64,000 nt of DNA, from contig CM055909.1 in assembly GCA_029582155.1 (NCBI GenBank), positions 47,928,412-47,992,411 of the forward strand, in the 5' to 3' direction. The position numbers were made by a program, and so were the translations under genes. This document shows, piece by piece, positions 11,941 to 21,852 of this stretch. The stretch comes from Panopea generosa (taxonomy: Eukaryota; Mollusca; Bivalvia; Adapedonta; Hiatellidae). A model generated the notes under the pieces. It was not told the DNA's origin and did no database searches. It saw nothing but the letters and a program-made list of their open reading frames with translations. Numbering within the stretch: position 1 is the stretch's first letter; each line of letters starts with the position of its first letter.

Positions 11941-13365
11941 ATGTTCAACACTGAAATAAAAAAACATTGTTTGTATGGTAATGCATGTGAAGGTGAATTA
12001 AATATTGATGCCGCAGCATCAAACAAATGGGGTCTAGCTTGGACAGAGCGACTAAAATGTTCAAAATGCCCCTACATAAGTAAATATTATAAACTGTATG
12101 ATGAGATAAAAACAAACAAAAGAGGCAGGAAAGCTGCACAGGTAAATGTAGGTTTCCAAATGGGTCTAATGACTACTACCATCAGTAATACTGGGGCTTC
12201 CAGAATACTTGTAAACTCAAATATCATACCACCTTCAAGAAATGCTATGCAAAAACTTGCTAACAAGGTTAGTAAGGATATACAAACTCTAAACCAAATT
12301 AACATGACTGAAATAAGGGGAAAAATAAAAGCTGACAACAAACTTTGTGGTAATAAAAATGAAAATGAGGTAATTTGTGAAGGTGACAGTTGTTACAATA
12401 ACCCGTTGTTCAATTCTGAGAGTACGCCTTTTCAGGCAGGCACAATAGTCACTGCTACAATGTGTAAAAATAACACAAGAAACAAACAAATAATAGGTGC
12501 TTATGTTGGTTGTAAAATATGTCCAGTTTCAACAAAATTAAAAAACAATGGTAGCAAAGTTCAGTGTCCTAATCATCCGGGTCACTGTACAGCAAATTTG
12601 AATGAAACCGAATCAATCGGAAATGAAGCAAAATGGAATGCATTGGTCACCAATGAAGTGAATAAACAACTTAAAATTACACATTATACTGGGGATGGTG
12701 ACTCAAAAGCTCACAGTGGTCTTGATAAAGAACAGGGTACTCATGTAACACACTTAAAAGATATCAGACACCTGAGTAACTCCCTTAAAAGGGAAATAAA
12801 CAAAGCACCGTTTAGTAAAAATATGTTTAGCGGTGCAAAGAAAATAAATTTAAAAAACAGATTTGCTTTGTCAGTGAAAGCTAGATGTTTGGCAGAGCTT
12901 AAGAAAGCTCATGTGGTGTTTGACAGCAATATAGAACTAATTAAAAGTAAAATGCCAGCTGCAATAGGAGCTATAGTGCTATGTTTTAAAGGTTATTGTG
13001 GCGACTCTTGTGCTAAACACAGTTTTGTGTGTCCTGGTGATTTCAGACGCACTAAAAATTATTTACCATCAAACATCAAACTAAAAATGACTGGCACTGA
13101 TGAACAAATACTTAATAAGTGTATAATGATGTTTCTGGGGCCTGACAGTATAATGAAAACCCAGCTTTTAACTTCTACTAAAAAAACTGAGGCAGTAAAT
13201 AGAGCATATCAAGCATGCTTGCCAAAAGCTATTACATTTGCACGAAATTGTCATGGTAGAATAAATGGCCAAATTCTACGCATAAATCATGGCTATGCAG
13301 AGTTAATTAAGTGCCAGGCACTTGGCATAAAATTTCAGCATGGTTCTTCTGTAATTAACACTTAA
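11941..13365 (+). CDS. Mutator-like (MULE family) transposase, main open frame
   Basis: 474 codons without a stop. Recognisable family features: CSKCPYISKYYKLYDE at 40-55 (zinc-binding pair), RGRKAAQVNVGFQMGL at 61-76, NSNIIPPSRNAMQKLANKV at 92-110, CEGDSCYNNPLFN at 146-158, CKICP at 191-195 and a CPNHPGHC cluster at 209-216, YTGDGDSKAH at 249-258, CGDSCAKHSFVC at 353-364, and TKKTEAVNRAYQACLPKA at 413-430. These match the 'Mutator-like transposase' domain found in many mollusc and cnidarian proteins. Candidate catalytic acids are D149, D252 or D254, and E417 (inference). The start at 11941 may not be the original one, because the same frame continues upstream across two stops. It is probably inactive or nearly so. 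Confidence 0.75.
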   Translation: MFNTEIKKHCLYGNACEGELNIDAAASNKWGLAWTERLKCSKCPYISKYYKLYDEIKTNKRGRKAAQVNVGFQMGLMTTTISNTGASRILVNSNIIPPSRNAMQKLANKVSKDIQTLNQINMTEIRGKIKADNKLCGNKNENEVICEGDSCYNNPLFNSESTPFQAGTIVTATMCKNNTRNKQIIGAYVGCKICPVSTKLKNNGSKVQCPNHPGHCTANLNETESIGNEAKWNALVTNEVNKQLKITHYTGDGDSKAHSGLDKEQGTHVTHLKDIRHLSNSLKREINKAPFSKNMFSGAKKINLKNRFALSVKARCLAELKKAHVVFDSNIELIKSKMPAAIGAIVLCFKGYCGDSCAKHSFVCPGDFRRTKNYLPSNIKLKMTGTDEQILNKCIMMFLGPDSIMKTQLLTSTKKTEAVNRAYQACLPKAITFARNCHGRINGQILRINHGYAELIKCQALGIKFQHGSSVINT

Positions 13366-13813
13366 TTCAAACTGACCTACGAGAAATACGGAGGAAAAGT
13401 CAGAGGTATATGGTTCGAGCCAAGACATCGCGATATGCTACTCGCTTGCGACGATACAAAATGCACTCGGAGTTGCACTATTCAAAGGGTATGACTGATC
13501 GTAAACCAAACTTCTCAAACTTACAACAACTCAATGATCACCACTATGCATAAAATGACAGAGCTCTATAAAATATAAACAAAAATAAGCTTACCATAAT
13601 ATATACTGTGGCTGAATCAGTCTGTTGTGGTCTGGGCTGTCTCAAACACTGAACTGTGAGAAGTTACACAAACACTGAAAAATAAAAAACAAAAACTAAC
13701 AGTTAACTGAAGGCATAAAACTGTAAATATGTACATAATGATTTGAGTTTCTATTTTTTTGTGTTATTTTAATTATGTTTTAAGAACTTACGACATAAAA
13801 TGGTACATAAAAG
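13366..13813. other. Noncoding spacer between the two transposon genes
   Basis: AT-rich stretch between the convergent transposase and endonuclease genes. It is partly conserved in the deleted copy at about 350-780 ('aatgatca.cattatgca' block), so it belongs to the element. I saw no reading frame in it. Confidence 0.55.
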
Positions 13814-14245
13814 CTATAAAATGCAGTCAGGAAACTGAAAATTTGACAAACTGTGTGATGAGCACTGGTCGCCACACTGCTGGTGTTCATTATTTATGCA
13901 TTGTGGCTCTAAGCTTAAATGTAATGGATTAACACACAAACTGAAATGACATAAATGTGATACATGTAGACTCTCTGGTAGCTCTTGAAAACCATTATTT
14001 AACATATATATAACTCTATGTACATAAAAGTGCTTTGAATGTGGTTGATTAGGAAATTTAACACGAATTTTCCCATATTTTGCCACCCCCCTCCCACATG
14101 TACTCCCTAACCACTTAATACACCCTTTGCCCCCATGATTTATGCTATTTTCATGTATTCTTTGTTTAGTTGTATTAATAAAATGATCCTGATCCATTGT
14201 TGTTGCTGAAAATCTTGCAGACGACAGTTTTAAAAATGTAAACAA
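13814..14245 (-). CDS. His-Me finger (I-PpoI-like, zf-His_Me_endon) endonuclease carried by the transposon
   Basis: 143 aa; translation may begin at M1 or at M17 (MDQDHFINTTKQRI). GCIKWLGSTCGRGVAKYGKI (41-60) is the typical strand region before the active site. HRVIYMLNNG (76-85) is followed by HVSHLCHFSLCVNPLHLSLE (94-113), the His-Me zinc-loop signature of homing endonucleases such as I-PpoI: the SHLCH histidines, then C-x-NP-x-HL. Further Cys/His/Asn (CINNEHQQC, 116-124; C128, H131) could supply the metal and zinc ligands. The frame is open and all signature residues are present. The gene is convergent with the transposase and ends 19 bp before the right direct repeat. It could help integration or excision, or be an endonuclease that has colonised the transposon. 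Confidence 0.75.
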   Translation of the reverse strand: MFTFLKLSSARFSATTMDQDHFINTTKQRIHENSINHGGKGCIKWLGSTCGRGVAKYGKIRVKFPNQPHSKHFYVHRVIYMLNNGFQELPESLHVSHLCHFSLCVNPLHLSLEPQCINNEHQQCGDQCSSHSLSNFQFPDCIL

Positions 14246-14264
14246 TTACTGGTAATCTCCCTTA

Positions 14265-14741
14265 TAGGTGTAACCCCACCATTGATTTTTGTTCTTTATT
14301 CTATAGTAAATAATAAAAGTTTGAAGGCTTGTCATTCATAGAGGGACCCAAATGAAAGAAGTGAAACTTACATATTCCTGTTTGCCAACCTCTGCACTAC
14401 CAAAATATGATGAAAAAAGTAGGGGTCATGTGTCATATAAGAGATTTTTTTTATGTCAAGTGTAAACACCGTTGAAAAAACGGAAGTAAACTTCCAAAAT
14501 ATTGTATTCATACCCCCCATCTCAAAAACTTTTTTTCTTCTTCTAAATTCACAATTCAAACATGACAATGCTTCTGAAATGTTCCAAATAGGTTAACAAT
14601 GCCACCCAAACCAAAAAATGACAATAAAAAATGTGAAAATGCATTTTAAGAGAAAAAGAAACTAGGATTATTTATGGCAGCCATCATGCGACTACCCCAC
14701 GGAAGCACTTCCTGTTTTGCAATGGTGGCACTATGCCTATA
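14265..14741 (+). repeat. Right 476-bp direct repeat of the transposon
   Basis: Same orientation and near-identical sequence as 10406-10881. It begins 'taggtgtaacccc' and ends 'caatggtggcactatgccta'. The endonuclease gene starts just inside it, so this unit may also provide the promoter for that minus-strand gene. Confidence 0.9.
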
Positions 14742-15450
14742 CTACCACTAGACTAAGTGTACTACAACTGACCCTATTTCAGATGGCTTAATATCATTGA
14801 CCGATACGGCTGAAATAGTCTCTTTTATTTTGTTCAATATATGAAATATGCATGCTGGTATACAATAATTGTTTATAGCAATTTAACCTGAATATAAGAT
14901 ATTGTAGAAATCTTAATATTTATACAAATATACTCATTTAGTATAAAAACACTATTTTGCAACTGCAATGTATCTAACGGTGAGAAGTGAGGAAAACTTG
15001 CATTTTTTTTCTCAAATTACGCGGTTAATTGTTTTTTTTTTCATTTTGGTTGTCACTAGAATAGGTATCAAAGAGTATTTTGTGAGGTTTTCAGCAAAAT
15101 TCACCAATACACTATATCAAAATATTAAAAAAAAAACAGCGTTATATTCTTATTGCAAAATTGAAAAACTGTTGACACCCTGCCGAAATGATTTTGTTTT
15201 TAAAAACCCTAAACAGTTAAATTAATTACAAATTCCATGACAATTTATATAATATGCATGCGTCTATTTAATAGCTTTAAATAAATACTACATGTAAACT
15301 ATTTTTTTTCACATTGCTTGTTAAATCTACATTATTTCGCTAACTTTCAAGGACGGGTATGTTTATGAGGAGATAATACCAAAACATCTGTACGATAACA
15401 TGTGTTTTTTTTTATTTATGATATTGCATGCACATACATTAAACTTAAAT
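14742..15450 (+). repeat. Right part of the repeat split by the transposon
   Basis: Aligns with about 50930-51600. Shared blocks include 'gtttatagcaatttaacctg', 'tttatacaaatatactcatt' and 'tttcaaggacgggtatgtt'. The last 80 bp or so (15315-15405 against 51460-51550) is nearly identical, which is higher conservation than the rest. No coding potential was recognised. Confidence 0.75.
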
Positions 15451-15559
15451 TCTCGGAAGTTTCATAAAAGTCTATAGATAGCAAATAAATAACAAAAACT
15501 ATAGAAAACGTACTTAATCATCGAATTAGAAAATCGCATTTCGAGTTACAGGATGTTGA

Positions 15560-15561
<2 letters not shown>

Positions 15562-15597
<36 letters not shown>
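15562..15597. repeat. (AT)n microsatellite
   Basis: Uninterrupted AT dinucleotides over 36 bp, directly before the degenerate GTCGAGTAAGAAAA-type array. Confidence 0.95.
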
Positions 15598-15599
<2 letters not shown>

Positions 15600-15604
<5 letters not shown>

Positions 15605-16100
15605 CTGAGTGCCCAGTAATAAGAATCTAGTGTTGAGTAAGGATGTTGTGTATCGAGTAAGAAAATCAAATGTCGACTACGAAAATTGAATGTCGAGTCA
15701 CGATATTAAGATATTAAGAAAATCAAGGGTCGAAAGATATCAAGATGAACTGAAACAACACAGGTCTACAGTTCCAAGTGTCGATAAGGAATATAGAGTG
15801 CCGTTAAGAAAATTAAGTGACACGTAAGAAAACTGAGTACCGAATAAGAAAATCACATGTCGAGTAAGGATGTTGAAGATGTATAGAATAGAAAATCGAG
15901 TGCCCAGTAAGGAAAATATAATGTCGAGTAAGGATGTTGTATATGAAGTGAGAAAAACTAGTGTCGAGTAAGAAGATATAGTGTTGGATAACGAAATTGA
16001 ATGTCGAGTAAGAATCTTGAGTATCGAGTAAGAAAATTAAATGTCGACTATGAAAATTGAATGTCGAGGAACGATATTGAGTATTAAGTAAAAAAGAATC
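15600..16100 (+). repeat. Degenerate short tandem array (about 18-20-bp unit)
   Basis: Variants of 'aatgtcgagtaagaaaattg' recur about 25 times with substitutions and indels ('tgtcgagtaaggatgttg', 'gtatcgagtaagaaaatc'). A minus-strand open frame of 136 codons crosses it; the repeated LLDTQ/TRHYIFLL-like peptide there is a by-product of the repeat. Confidence 0.75.
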
Positions 16101-16649
16101 AATTTCATTGAAAATCGGTTCATGTTTAAATATACAAAATAATAATATTAAATGTAAACTACGTATGATTTTATGAGAGAAATTATACCTCTCAGTCTCT
16201 TGCAACTCTTCAAAGAGTGACATAGTGTATGGTTATGTTGTTTGTTATTATTTGTATATATTATGATGAGACTTTCATAAAAAAATAACATATCTTAAAT
16301 TTTAAATGTAAGAAATCAAACTCCAAATTCTGCTGTTGATGTTGAATAAGGAAGGTTCCTTTAATTGTGGCGAGAAAAGAAATTGTATCAAAGTGCTGGT
16401 ATAGGATTAAATCACGACCTGGTACATTGATATCAATAATGTTCAACGATCAAATCAATAGTAATATCCGCTTGTCATGCGCAATGGGGGGCTAATGACA
16501 TATTAAATGATCTTGGGTTTTATTATTTATGGCATGAAAATACTTTTTTTCTAAATTGCCGTTATCTAAATTGATAGAAAGACTTTACGATCAATATTAT
16601 CAAACGTGATATGCTACATTAACGGATTTGCCTATATTTATTACATACA

Positions 16650-17775
16650 AAAACATAAGAATAACTTTAATATTGTAAAATATATTAAATGTATTATAAA
16701 TAAGTAGGCATAGAACTGAATAACTAGACTAAGGTGTTCTGCAAAAAATCTAACATAAGCTTAGATAAAGATAGATTTAGAAATATAAAACGATGCCAGC
16801 ACGACTGCAAAATGAATGTCATTGAAGACGAATACCACTTTGTTTTAGATTGTTCTATATATCGTTAAATAAGAAATACATGTCGACCGAGTGATCTCAA
16901 TTTTAATCAATCCTTTACGTCATATGTTTAGTTTTAAAAGTAATATAATTTATTTTACTTTCATACTGCCATTAATCCAATTCGAATTTCACTATGATAT
17001 ATCCAGTTTAAATCCACTTGCTGTTTTATGCATTCAGCAAAATTTAACACGTTTTGTGTTTAAATAATTCCAAGTTTCCTTGGCCTTACATACTTGCAAC
17101 CATAACATCATTAGGACCACCTCGCCAATTATCCTAATTAATATACCGAAGGATCACGGAATTGGCCGAATATCTACGATTGCCATAACATGTGACTAAA
17201 TATTATAACTAAGTCACATGCCGTATAGTATTATAGTTGATAGTAAAAATTCAACAGCAAAACCACGTGAGTTGCGTGTATTCATTGATCGACAGTGCTG
17301 CCTTAAAACAGCGGAATCTCGGGAATCTTGTATTTGCTACACTCAATGACCAGCATTGAATTTTGTTCTGTACTGCACGTGTAAGTCTATATTTGTTTGC
17401 TCTATATCGCGTCATATGACCCGGAGTAGCCTAGTTGTGCGTTTTGCTGGGCCAGTGGGACAATTAATGGTTTAGTTATCAAGTGTAACAAAATATAAAA
17501 TCTCTATGTGTATATACGTTTATATTACATAATTTACACCTATTGTTCTTCTATATATATTTGTATTGAACCAACATATACGTAATATATTAAATTCTAT
17601 AGTTTCCCATACTCTTGATATTTGTACATGCTCTTCTCTGCCTGAGTGTGAATCTGATTGATAGTATTTATGTATTGTCACAGTTTAATAGGTATTTATT
17701 GTGTTAACGCCCTATTGTACAAGGCGATGAATATTTAAAAATGTCTATGCCTAATAAAGAAATTGAATTAATACT
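16650..17775 (+). mobile_element. 3' remnant of a non-LTR retrotransposon (LINE)
   Basis: Around 16785-16875 the plus strand encodes RFRNIKRCQHDC..MNVIEDEYHFVLDC, the C-terminal zinc-finger signature (C..C, then IE-EYHF-L-C) also present in the LINE at 43480-43570. The frame then decays. The sequence ends near 17755 with 'tatgcctaataaagaaattg', typical of LINE 3' ends. It is 5' truncated with no reverse transcriptase left. Confidence 0.6.
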
Positions 17776-18012
17776 TGTCGTATACGGTATGAAAAATATA
17801 ATTTGTAGTAAACATTATTACACGCAACTTAATTTTAATAAGAATTGTGTCTAAATTCAAGCCTGGTGTCAGAATATTTAGATAAAAGGATTTCTATTGT
17901 GTTTACACAGGAAGGAATAAAATAGCTGGTAAATGCACTTCAATCCGTCCCATTAGAGTAATAAGGTATCACGTGTATATGAAATAAAAAGGCACTTGGT
18001 ACCGTTTTTGCA

Positions 18013-18030
18013 TGTGAGTGAGTGAGTGAG

Positions 18031-18065
<35 letters not shown>

Positions 18066-18168
18066 TTGAGTGAGTGAGTGAGTGAGTGAGTGAGTGAGTG
18101 AGTGAGTGAGTGAGTGAGTGAGTGAGTGAGTGAGTGAGTGAGTGAGTGACTGACTGACTGACTGACTG
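18013..18168. repeat. Compound (GTGA)n/(GTGC)n/(CTGA)n microsatellite
   Basis: GTGA units, a block of GTGC units, a long GTGA block and a final CTGA block follow one another, all tetranucleotides in register. The minus-strand open frame of repeated THSL and ARTH is a repeat artefact. Confidence 0.95.
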
Positions 18169-18174
18169 AAAGAA

Positions 18175-20070
18175 TAAAAATATGTAGCAGTATGCTGTAT
18201 AAATCAATTAATTAACCTAGAAATAGTGATTTAATTTATTTTATTAGCGGCGTGACCAATTTTCGTTTCGTGACGAATGCTTTGCAACTGAATATTGCCT
18301 TAAATTAATGCTTATTTTTCTTAATTTATTCACATTTACAAAATATGAAATATACGTTTGATTTTGTAAGAACATCGCCCACCAGTCTGTCATTGTTTCA
18401 AGAAAAATATGTTTACTTGTATAGTATATATTCATAATTAAAGATGAAGCCGATTTTGCAATTAACATGAATAATATGTTGTGCATCATTTTGTTATATC
18501 TAGCATTATTCAATATTTAATATTTCTATTTTGCTAAAGTTAATTACGCTGTTTTCGTTTATTTTCATACTTCAATACTCTTAGTTTATCATTCATGTTG
18601 TTTTAATCAGCGGTTTCAATGGCTATTACATTACTGTGTGAAATCGTTGTGGGTATTTTTTCGCCGTTTTTGCGAAGGAAGACCTTTGGGGTAAATGCTT
18701 AATTCTCCGTAGTTACGCAAGTGTCTATGAATATATTAACGTCATCCGATCAGGTAATAGTTCAGATTTCGATCGGTGTATGTTCCACTAAAATAACAGT
18801 TATCAAATTTGTAAAACATGTTTAAACCGTGATTCACTGTTGGTGATTGTCCTTCTCTTATAGCGCTCAATAACCCGTCTGGCTTATTTGGTCTGTTTAA
18901 TAACCCATGTTTAAACAAAGACAAGCGTTTTCAAATTATTAATAACCTTTTCAACAAATTTTATTAGCCTATCCAAAACAATACCAAACGCGTGTGATTT
19001 TTCTGCGTGTGAATAGTTACGTCATAGAGGGGACATTATGAAAAAGTGTGTTTAAGAAATATTTACCCAAATGTTTTTCAAATCAACACGATTTTCCTTG
19101 ATGGGAAGAATGAATAATGACAAAGTATTTTTTTTTTATTTATCAGTACTTGATACCATGCATTCAATCTTATGGAAATTGCCAATAAAACATTCATATA
19201 GCACAACTAAACACTATGTATGTTATATTTAATATAGTCTTCGTTTCCCCGCCATATGTCAAAAGAATAAACTAATGCACTATGGCTTATCTCTATAAAA
19301 GCTAGACTGCAGTTAGCTGGAGAGTAGGGTCATCAACTCAGTTCAGCTGTCAATCACAACTGAAGAAAAATTTGAATATTAAAACAGTTTTCAAAAAAGA
19401 TTTTTGGAATGATTCACTTATAAATTACAACTTATTTCCAAATCCACACGACATAAAGATCATACATTCAAGAACAGATCTGCCAAGTTTCAACCAAATA
19501 TGTTATGTGTGACTATTGAAATGTTAAAATTCCCTCCACTGGTGCCATGCTTCTAGCGAGAACAGAGAAATCAGTGTAAGTGGCCAAACAAAAATATCGA
19601 TGTACCGATATAATAGCGATGCACCGGTACCGGTGCTTTTGACCGTGATGGTACACCATAGACTCCGGCCTTTAACGCTATCATGCCGCCGAATTAATAA
19701 GCTTAGAGATAACGACGGTGTATAATGAATCATTCCGCTGTACAGAGCATGTGGTTGTGTTCCCATTATTATACAGTTGTTAGGGTCAGTTTATAGTGTA
19801 CATATTTTTTTTAGGGAGCGATAAATATACATTGTTCGAGGTATGTTTATTTTCTATTCATTTTATATCATCTTATTTTTAATACAAATAAGATTATGTA
19901 TCATGTATCATCTGCATCATGATTGTCATTTTACAATTCCCTCTATATCACTGACGTACAACTGTCTTGCGTGCATTAATTTATAATTCATACAAGGACA
20001 AACGGCAATGCTAAAGTAACTCGAATTTTCTCATGATCGGTTATCAAAACACTATATATATAGTATATAC
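18175..20070. other. Long AT-rich intergenic stretch
   Basis: I see no exons or recognisable elements. One 16-bp perfect palindrome, gcaccggtaccggtgc, is at 19621-19636. Confidence 0.5.
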
Positions 20071-20071
20071 T

Positions 20072-20175
20072 ACTTCTTCTACTATTACTACTACTACTAC
20101 CACTACTACTACTACTGTGTACTACCTGTATTACTACTACTACTGCTGCTACTACTTCTACTACTACTACTACTT

Positions 20176-20215
<40 letters not shown>

Positions 20216-20227
20216 AACTACTACCAT

Positions 20228-20271
<44 letters not shown>

Positions 20272-20274
20272 TTT

Positions 20275-20322
<48 letters not shown>

Positions 20323-20361
20323 TTACAACTACTACTATAACTACTTCTACTACTACTACTA

Positions 20362-20400
<39 letters not shown>

Positions 20401-20566
20401 TTTCTACTACTACTTCTACTACTACTACTGCTACTACTACTACTACTACTACTACTACGACTACGACTACTACTACAACAACAACAACAAAAATTAATGC
20501 TACTACTACTTCTACTTGTACCATTACTACTATTAATACTACTAATATTACCACTACTGCTACATG

Positions 20567-20600
<34 letters not shown>

Positions 20601-20602
20601 GA
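20072..20602. repeat. (ACT)n trinucleotide repeat, about 530 bp
   Basis: Nearly continuous ACT/CTA triplets with scattered variants (TTC, ACC, ACG, ACA). Open frames on both strands encode runs of Tyr, Leu or Val; with frames open on both strands and low complexity, none is credible as a gene. Confidence 0.95.
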
Positions 20603-20684
20603 AACATACCTTAAATAACTTATATAAAATAATGAATGGGTGTTTAACGACATTTTCAAGACTTTTAAGGTTATATATGGCATA

Positions 20685-20820
20685 TCGGGTTTTATGGTGG
20701 AGGAAGAACTTACAATAAATCTAAATAGAATCACCGTCCTTCTACAAGTACCTGGAAAACTCCCATCATGGTGTTGTAACCGAGCGGGACTCGAACCTTC
20801 GACCTGAGCGGTGAGAGGTA
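20685..20820 (-). repeat. SINE-like repeat interrupted by the mariner element
   Basis: 'tttatggtggaggaag', 'tagaatcacc' and 'gagcgggactcgaacc' match a dispersed tRNA-related bivalve repeat; related sequence is at 35615-35760. It continues on the other side of the mariner element, at 21853 onward. Confidence 0.55.
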
Positions 20821-21850
20821 CAGGGTGTTTCAAAATATATGTTACAGTTTCATGGGTTTATTATTTGCATATTTTTATATAATATGTAAAAACAGAAAAC
20901 ACAATTTTAAAGCAATATGTCAATTTTGCTTGAAAAATGAGATGTTGGTCAGAACTTTCATAAAATTTAATTTTCAGATGATGTGTTCCAAGTGACGTCC
21001 GTTTTGACGAATAACGACGTCAATTAGTTTTCCAGAGTTCTCTATTACTGCTGCACAAGTTTCAGCTGATACTGTTTGGAACTCTCTCTTAATGCATGTG
21101 TTTACAAACAGAACTTCCGCTTTTGGGGAAGTGAAAAACCAAACATTTACGCTGAAAAATCGTTGCATGCTGAAAAAGTAACCGTAATGGCCACATTGAG
21201 TTCAACTGGACTAATTAGGCCATTTTTCTTTGAAAACACTGATGGTGAAACAGAAACGATAAACAGCTGTCGATATTTAGATGTCATGCAGAAGAAATTC
21301 ATTCCGGCATTAAAGAGGAGGAAAGTGAATATGCACAGGATGTGGTTTCAGCCAAATTGGAGCAACACCACACACATCTACAGAAGTTCTAGCTTGACTA
21401 AAGAAGACATTTGGCACCAGATTTCTGTCTTTCAGAACAGATCAATTTTGGCCACCCCATTCCCCTGACCTCAACCCGTTGGACTTCTTTCTGTGAGGTT
21501 ATCTTAAAGACAGGGTGTATCAATGCAAACCAACATGTGTTGAAGAGTTGAAAGCATCAATCAAGAGAGAGTTCCAAACAGTATCAGCTGAAACTTGTCC
21601 AGCAGTAATAGAAAACTAATTGACGTCGTTATTCGTCAAAACGGACGTCACTTGGAACACATCATCTGAAAATTAAATTTTATGAAATTTCTGACTAACA
21701 ACTCATTTTTCAAGCAAAATTGACATATTTCATATGTAATAAAATTTTGAAATGTCCTCTTTAAAATTGTATTTTCTGTTTTTACATATTGTATAAAACA
21801 ATGCAAATTATAAACCCACGAAACTGTAACATATATTTTGAAACACCCTG
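20821..21850 (+). mobile_element. Foldback mariner-like element, transposase N-terminus lost
   Basis: TIRs start CAGGGTGTTTCAAAATATATG and are flanked by TA on both sides (20819-20820 and 21851-21852), the target duplication of Tc1/mariner elements. The inverted arms run about 270-288 bp (20821-21090 and 21563-21850). The right arm encodes the transposase C-terminus, and the left arm is an inverted copy of it (minus strand, ending RQNGRHLEHII). The middle (21080-21470) encodes the catalytic core region: QNFRFWG-EKP, EKVTVMATLSSTG, FFFENTDGET, KKFIPALKRRKV. Then comes PDLNPLDFFL with a stop codon and a frameshift. It is a dead element shaped by an inverted duplication of its 3' end. Confidence 0.8.
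21076..21664 (+). pseudogene. Truncated mariner-type transposase
   Basis: The open part (21076-21465) covers the mid-domain. The frame shifts near 21450 into a segment reading FWPPHSPDLNPLDFFL, then a TGA, then GYLKDRVYQCKPTCVEELKASIKREF in the next block, with another stop before RQNGRHLEHII. The N-terminal helix-turn-helix region is absent, replaced by the inverted arm. The DPHxPDLNPLDFFL-type motif is the third catalytic region of mariner transposases. Confidence 0.7.
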
Positions 21851-21852
21851 TA

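Larger units (their letters stand above)
10406..14741 (+). mobile_element. Composite DNA transposon: Mutator-like transposase plus His-Me endonuclease, flanked by 476-bp direct repeats
   Basis: Order: left direct repeat (10406-10881), AT-rich leader, transposase frame (+, 11590-13365), AT-rich spacer, endonuclease gene (-, 14245-13814), right direct repeat (14265-14741). The two repeats differ by only a few changes over 476 bp. The outer ends are imperfect inverted repeats: 'taggtgtaaccccaccattg' on the left, and 'caatggtggcactatgccta' on the right. The interruption of a repeat whose unbroken relative is at 50.84-51.6 kb supports these boundaries. No unambiguous target duplication is visible; CTAG near both edges is only a weak candidate. 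A Mutator-like transposase is normally bounded by terminal inverted repeats, so long direct repeats are unusual. Confidence 0.75.

Noticed and set aside
15813..16223. 136-codon minus-strand frame
   Set aside because: Mostly the degenerate GTCGAGTAAGAAAA-type array read backwards; no domain recognised.
19621..19636. 16-bp perfect palindrome gcaccggtaccggtgc
   Set aside because: Isolated, with no neighbouring gene or second copy to suggest a binding site.
19988..20833. 281-codon minus-strand and 154-codon plus-strand frames of poly-Val and poly-Tyr
   Set aside because: Translations of a (ACT)n microsatellite; low complexity with both strands open.
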